A stretch of DNA of 38,041 nt from Planctomycetota bacterium (GTDB lineage Bacteria; Planctomycetota; Planctomycetia; Planctomycetales; Planctomycetaceae): contig JAQCEJ010000047.1 in NCBI GenBank assembly GCA_027618475.1, forward strand, positions 1 through 38,041, written 5' to 3'. Shown here piece after piece: positions 33,991 to 38,041 of the stretch (its first letter is position 1; each line of letters begins with the position of its first letter). Under the pieces are notes generated by a model, which was given only the letters and a program-made list of their open reading frames with translations, did not search any database and was not told where the DNA came from. The translations under genes were made by a program, and so were the position numbers.

Positions 33991-34569
33991 GGCTTCAACC
34001 TCTCTGAACGAAAAATACTCGCAGAACCATAATGTCTATCGTCACGACGACGAGACAAAGGGACTACACTTGATGTTGCCGCAAAATCGCTAACTCTCGG
34101 CGCAGTCTAACGAGCCCGAATAGACTTCGCAATCTTCCCAATTGAACAGATACACCAAACAAACCAACCCAGACCACCTATTGCCTCTATTATTACAGCG
34201 TGGGGAGAAACCGAACGTTCACGTCGTATCGGCAAGTGTTCGCCGTTCACGGTCGCCTATGAAAACTCGTTCGAATTTGACTTGCCGGAGTCGGTTCCCG
34301 CTGCATTTAATGTTCACATACACTTCCCACTCGATCGAATTTCCAGATTTCCCATTGTTCGAGCCATCAATTCGGCAGGGAATTGCAATGAAACGATCGA
34401 CGGAATTTCGTTTCGCGCAAAGTGGTGAAGATTTTCGGAGAGTTCACGCAGAAGCGTGGTTGCGTTAACATGAGCATAGCTTTCACGTGAATGAGATGGA
34501 TCAGGTGTATTTGATCTCGGGTCTGTTGAGACATGCCCGAGGTGTCGGATCTGGACAGGGAGGAAAAAG
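33991..34569. other. Long intergenic region between the 761-residue protein and the helicase
   Basis: About 580 bp between divergent genes. It has lower coding signal and is AT-richer than its surroundings. A frame at 34142-34468 exists but shows no family traits and lacks a Shine-Dalgarno. Promoters for both flanking genes should lie here; I cannot place boxes with confidence. Confidence 0.45.
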
Positions 34570-36993
34570 ATGACGGAGTTTCGGTCGGAATCCACTTGGG
34601 ACGATGACACGGAACGACGAGTCATTTCCACGGTCACAGGCCGACCGCACGATCTGACGGCGAATCAATGGCAGGCGGTGAATCATCGCGAGGGACCATT
34701 ACTGGTTCTGGCCGGTCCCGGTTCCGGGAAGACACGGGTGATCACCCGTCGCATTGCCAGGATGGTCGAAACCGGCATCGCGCCCCGACAAATTTTAGCG
34801 ATGACCTTCACGAACAAGGCTGCGGGAGAAATGTCGGCGCGCGTCGCGAAACTTGTCAGCGGTGCGTTCGTCGAAGTGACCACCTTTCACCGTTTCTGCG
34901 CGAAACTTCTACGGCGTTTCGGCACAGCGATCGGTTTGCAATCGAATTTTTCGATCTACGACACGTCCGATCAAATGGGAATCTTGCGCGAAGTTCTCCA
35001 CCGGCTCGATATCGACAGCGTGCATTATCCTCCCGGAAAAATCCTCTCTCGCATAAGCAAAATCAAAAACGATCTGATCTCGCCCGAACAGTTTGCACAA
35101 AACTATGCCGAATCGATCGGAAACCATTGGCAGGCCGTCGTCTCGCGAGTTTACCCGGCGTATCAGCGAGAGCTACTCGCCGCCAACGCCGTCGATTTTG
35201 ACGATCTGTTGCTGCATGTGGTTACGATGTTGCAAGAGAACCCTGAAATTCGCGGTGAGCTGGATGAACGGTATCGCTATGTGCTTGTCGATGAATATCA
35301 GGATACGAATCTTCCGCAATACCATATCGTGCATGCGCTGTCGTTCGATTATCCCAACCTGTGCGTGACCGGCGATCCCGATCAGTCGATCTACGGCTGG
35401 CGTGGTGCACAGATCGAAAATATTCTGAGGTTCGAGCGCGACTTTCGCGATGTGACCGTCGTCAAGCTCGAACAGAATTATCGCAGCACGAAGGCGATCC
35501 TGCGTCAGGCCGATGGACTGATAACGAAGAACGTACACCGCAAACACAAGGATCTGTTTACCGATAATCCAGAGGGGAACCCGGTCGAGTTGTGGAACTT
35601 TATCGATGCCGCGCAGGAAGCCGACGAAATTGCCCGGAAGATTCGTGCCGGCGGCGACGAGGGAGACAGGAACTGGAGCGACTACGCGATCTGCTATCGC
35701 GTCAACGCCCTGTCGCGACAGATGGAAGTGGCGCTCACCCGGCATCGCATTCCGTATCAGGTCGCCGGCGGTGTGACGTTTTACGAGCGGGCCGAGATTA
35801 AAGACCTGCTTGCGTATTTACGGCTCGTACACAACCCTGCCGATCAGGTCGCGTTTCTCCGGGCGGTTAACAAACCGCTGCGCGGCATCGGCAAAACGAC
35901 GCAGCAAAAGCTGGTGCGCTGGGCCGGGGAACAGGGAATTCCTCTCCTCGAAGCCGCCGCCGTCGCCGGCAGGAATACTGCGCTCAACAAGCGGGCTGCG
36001 AAACAACTCGAACAGTTTTCCGGGCTGATGGAATCGATCGCCCACGCACAAGCCGATGGCGTATTCATGTTACTTCAGGCGATTCTTTTGCAGACGCATT
36101 TTACGAAGGAATGGATCGGCGATTCGTCGGAAGAAAGCCGGCAACGTCTGGCAAACGTCGAAGAACTTCTCTCCGCCGCCCGGCAATACGACGAGGCACA
36201 GGGTGAAGAAGGCGATCTCGAAGGATTTCTCGAAACGACCGCGCTGGCCAGCGATCTCGACGATGTCGATCTCGAAGCGGGGGCGGTAACCCTGATGACG
36301 CTGCATTCGGCCAAAGGGCTCGAATTTCCAGTTGTCTTCATACTCGGCGTCGAACAAAATCTGATTCCCCACGAACGATCGATTCGCGAAGGAAATCTTC
36401 GCGAACTCGAAGAAGAACGCCGTTTGCTGTTCGTCGGGATGACCCGTGCCGAACAGCAACTGGTGCTGACGCAAACATACCGCCGCGAGATGCACGGCCG
36501 CCCGATGATGACGATCCCGAGTGAGTTTTTGAGCGAGATGGATTTGACGTCCATCGATTTTATGAGCGGGTCAAACACCGATGCCGTCTGGGGGGGACAA
36601 GAGACCCGCTGGACGTATGCGGGGTCCGATACCGACTCATGCGAAACCCAAACCGACGAGCGCCATGACGATGACTCCGAGGAGATACAAAACGAGGTCA
36701 AACCTCAGAAACGGAGCCGATCGATGCGCGATGAACGAACGAAGACACTTACCGAGACGACGCAATCCGACGCCGGCCGCCGATCGCTCAAGGCAAACGA
36801 CAACGCGGCCCCCCTTCCACCGAAGATCTTTCAAGTCGGTTCTCGAGTGTTGCATCCGCAGCATGGGACGGGAACGGTCGTGTCGCTCAACGGCATCTCG
36901 CGGCGTCAAATGGTGACGGTGTCGTTCGACGCCGACGAACTGATGCGGACCTTCATAACCGATAAAGCCCCACTGGAACCGTTGAAGGGGTAA
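34570..36993 (+). CDS. UvrD/PcrA/Rep-type superfamily 1A DNA helicase
   Basis: The 807-residue ATP-dependent 3'-5' helicase carries the Q motif LTANQWQAV (29-37), Walker A AGPGSGKT (48-55), motif Ia MTFTNKAAGEM, Walker B VLVDEYQDTN (about 238-247), motif III GDPDQSIYGWRGA (about 268-280) and motif IV QNYRST. Motif V is TLHSAKGLEFPVVF (about 575) and motif VI RLLFVGMTRAEQQ (about 616-628). A polar, acidic linker (about 660-750) leads to the typical C-terminal Tudor-like tail VGSRVLHPQHGTGTVVS. It acts in nucleotide excision and mismatch repair or fork maintenance. The start is supported by GGGAGGA five bases before ATG 34570. The length is slightly above the usual 720-750. Confidence 0.93.
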   Translation: MTEFRSESTWDDDTERRVISTVTGRPHDLTANQWQAVNHREGPLLVLAGPGSGKTRVITRRIARMVETGIAPRQILAMTFTNKAAGEMSARVAKLVSGAFVEVTTFHRFCAKLLRRFGTAIGLQSNFSIYDTSDQMGILREVLHRLDIDSVHYPPGKILSRISKIKNDLISPEQFAQNYAESIGNHWQAVVSRVYPAYQRELLAANAVDFDDLLLHVVTMLQENPEIRGELDERYRYVLVDEYQDTNLPQYHIVHALSFDYPNLCVTGDPDQSIYGWRGAQIENILRFERDFRDVTVVKLEQNYRSTKAILRQADGLITKNVHRKHKDLFTDNPEGNPVELWNFIDAAQEADEIARKIRAGGDEGDRNWSDYAICYRVNALSRQMEVALTRHRIPYQVAGGVTFYERAEIKDLLAYLRLVHNPADQVAFLRAVNKPLRGIGKTTQQKLVRWAGEQGIPLLEAAAVAGRNTALNKRAAKQLEQFSGLMESIAHAQADGVFMLLQAILLQTHFTKEWIGDSSEESRQRLANVEELLSAARQYDEAQGEEGDLEGFLETTALASDLDDVDLEAGAVTLMTLHSAKGLEFPVVFILGVEQNLIPHERSIREGNLRELEEERRLLFVGMTRAEQQLVLTQTYRREMHGRPMMTIPSEFLSEMDLTSIDFMSGSNTDAVWGGQETRWTYAGSDTDSCETQTDERHDDDSEEIQNEVKPQKRSRSMRDERTKTLTETTQSDAGRRSLKANDNAAPLPPKIFQVGSRVLHPQHGTGTVVSLNGISRRQMVTVSFDADELMRTFITDKAPLEPLKG

Positions 36994-37004
36994 GTTGAAC
37001 TACG

Positions 37005-37050
37005 AAAAAGAGCCCCTCGAAACCAGATCACGATTTCGAGGGGGTCTTGG
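37005..37050. terminator. Intrinsic terminator between helicase and PEP-CTERM gene
   Basis: A hairpin AAGAGCCCCTCGAAA (37008-37022) pairs with TTTCGAGGGGGTCTT (37034-37048) with one mismatch. It is followed by TTGGTTG on the plus strand and bordered by AAAAA on the other side. It lies just after the helicase stop and after the convergent PEP-CTERM stop, so it may serve both strands. Confidence 0.7.
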
Positions 37051-37100
37051 TTGTTGCGATGACCAGAGAATTCAACTATGGTCGGTGAACTCATGCGGGT

Positions 37101-37946
37101 TTACTTCCGCTGACGGCGGCGATAGCCGACGAGCAGCGCCATAGTCCCCATACCCAACAGGGCGATGCTCGATGGTTCGGGAACACCAAAACCGAGATCG
37201 ACAGCAGTTTGCACCTCGCCCCCTTCAGTGAAGGCGGCGAGCGCGTAATCGTGATAAGTGTCGGTGCCGTCGGTCGTCAGAAACGCGATGTCGAACGAAA
37301 AGATATCGCCGGCGAAGAAAAGGATCGGATCGCTCAGAAAACTGCCCGCACTTGTGCCGTCGATGACGTCGTACAGCGGCGTTCCACTGCCGGTGGTATC
37401 AAGGAACGCAAAGAAGGCACCTTCTGTCGGGGCCAGGTTGGTAACGGCTCCTGAAATATCTCCAAAGCCAGTCAGAGTTCCCGCAGGAATGCCACTTTCA
37501 AAACTTTCGACGAGACCACCGTTAATACGGATATTGTCGATCGCGACCGCGGACGGAAAAGCGAAGTCACCCACATTTGCCACCTCGACGAAGAAACGCT
37601 CAAGCTGATCGACAAGAATAGTGTAGCTGACATTTACCCAACCGGTGGTTCCGCCTGTGTTATCGCCAAATGCACCAGGGCCGTATGTGATTCCATTCAA
37701 CGGGCCTGTTTCCACACCGTCGAGAAACACCGGCAGCACCGGCGAAAAGATAACACCCGGACTGATCGACGGAATGTGAGGATTACTGGAGGTCGCGGGA
37801 ACACTCGGGTTAGTACCTTCTTCCTCCACATCCACACCGGCTGTGTAGAGAATGATCGGATCGGCATAGGCCGTTCCTGTGCCAACAGCGATAATAACGG
37901 TGGACAACAAACCGAACCAGACCGACCGAACTGATGCGTAAACCAT
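37101..37946 (-). CDS. PEP-CTERM sorting domain-containing secreted protein
   Basis: The 281-residue protein has an N-terminal signal peptide (about residues 1-28, ending GTAYA before DP) and an extracytoplasmic beta-rich domain. The C-terminal PEP-CTERM signal begins VPEPSSIALLGMG, continues with a hydrophobic helix and ends in the basic YRRRQRK. Exosortase recognises this signal and removes the tail during export; such proteins usually go with an exopolysaccharide system. No exosortase is in the window. ATG 37946 is preferred to a GTG at 37970 because the signal peptide begins there. The middle domain resembles choice-of-anchor type proteins (SFDIAFLTTDGTDTYHDYAL, near the C-terminal third), function unknown. 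Confidence 0.88.
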   Translation of the reverse strand: MVYASVRSVWFGLLSTVIIAVGTGTAYADPIILYTAGVDVEEEGTNPSVPATSSNPHIPSISPGVIFSPVLPVFLDGVETGPLNGITYGPGAFGDNTGGTTGWVNVSYTILVDQLERFFVEVANVGDFAFPSAVAIDNIRINGGLVESFESGIPAGTLTGFGDISGAVTNLAPTEGAFFAFLDTTGSGTPLYDVIDGTSAGSFLSDPILFFAGDIFSFDIAFLTTDGTDTYHDYALAAFTEGGEVQTAVDLGFGVPEPSSIALLGMGTMALLVGYRRRQRK

Positions 37947-38041
37947 GTTGAGGCCAGGGCCAGCGCGCACTCTGGGTTAACTTGGTAGTCTGAGGCGACT
38001 TGCGCTGTGGTGTTGTGTGTGGTAATAGATGCTCCGTGTGG

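Noticed and set aside
34142-34468. 108-codon frame before the helicase
   Set aside because: No Shine-Dalgarno, no recognisable domain, and no coding-like composition.
1-38041. tRNA, rRNA or CRISPR arrays
   Set aside because: I saw no cloverleaf with CCA-end context, no rRNA-like conserved stretches and no evenly spaced direct repeats.

Overview
The window looks like a chromosomal segment of a planctomycete (Planctomycetota). This is inferred from a secreted C-x-P-S-R sulfatase, a PEP-CTERM exosortase substrate, a eukaryote-like Ser/Thr kinase, secreted TolB/GH43-like/sialidase-like propeller proteins, and large YfhO and VanZ membrane proteins. No rRNA or other phylogenetic marker is present, so the phylum call is an inference.

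Region 1 (1-22.7 kb) is a large glycan locus in two arms that diverge from 10600-10970. The left arm (minus strand, 10599 down to 2003) encodes YfhO-like GT-C protein 2, a GtrB/CsbB/DPM-type GT2, a SAM methyltransferase, YfhO-like protein 1 and a PIG-V-like GT-C mannosyltransferase. A plus-strand protein with three VanZ-like repeats lies beyond its end. The right arm (plus strand, 10971-22709) encodes a WecE-type 4-aminotransferase, a second GtrB/ArnC-type GT2, a second PIG-V-like protein, a hexapeptide N-acetyltransferase, a FdtB/WbpE-type aminotransferase, an extended SDR epimerase, a third DegT aminotransferase, a second hexapeptide acyltransferase, a third GtrB-type GT2, a Gfo/Idh/MocA dehydrogenase and a membrane-anchored SGNH protein. 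Many junctions overlap (ATGA or TTGA). Read together, this suggests that N-acylated amino sugars are made as nucleotide sugars, loaded onto polyprenyl phosphate by three GT2 enzymes, and transferred outside the membrane by four GT-C enzymes. No nucleotidyltransferase, 4,6-dehydratase or GtcA-like flippase is visible, so those steps would have to come from elsewhere.

Region 2 (22.8-30.5 kb) holds a C-terminal-only MetE-like methionine synthase, a 170-bp MITE-like element with near-perfect terminal inverted repeats and a 9-bp direct repeat, a secreted TolB-propeller protein, a GH43-like propeller enzyme, an MFS transporter, a sialidase-like gene broken by an in-frame TGA, a possible gene remnant and a sulfatase. 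It looks like carbohydrate foraging genes with signs of turnover.

Region 3 (30.5-38 kb) holds a non-RD Ser/Thr kinase, a 761-residue anchored or secreted protein of unknown function, a UvrD/PcrA helicase and a PEP-CTERM protein. Three good intrinsic terminators are visible in the window. I saw no tRNA, rRNA, CRISPR array or transposase gene.
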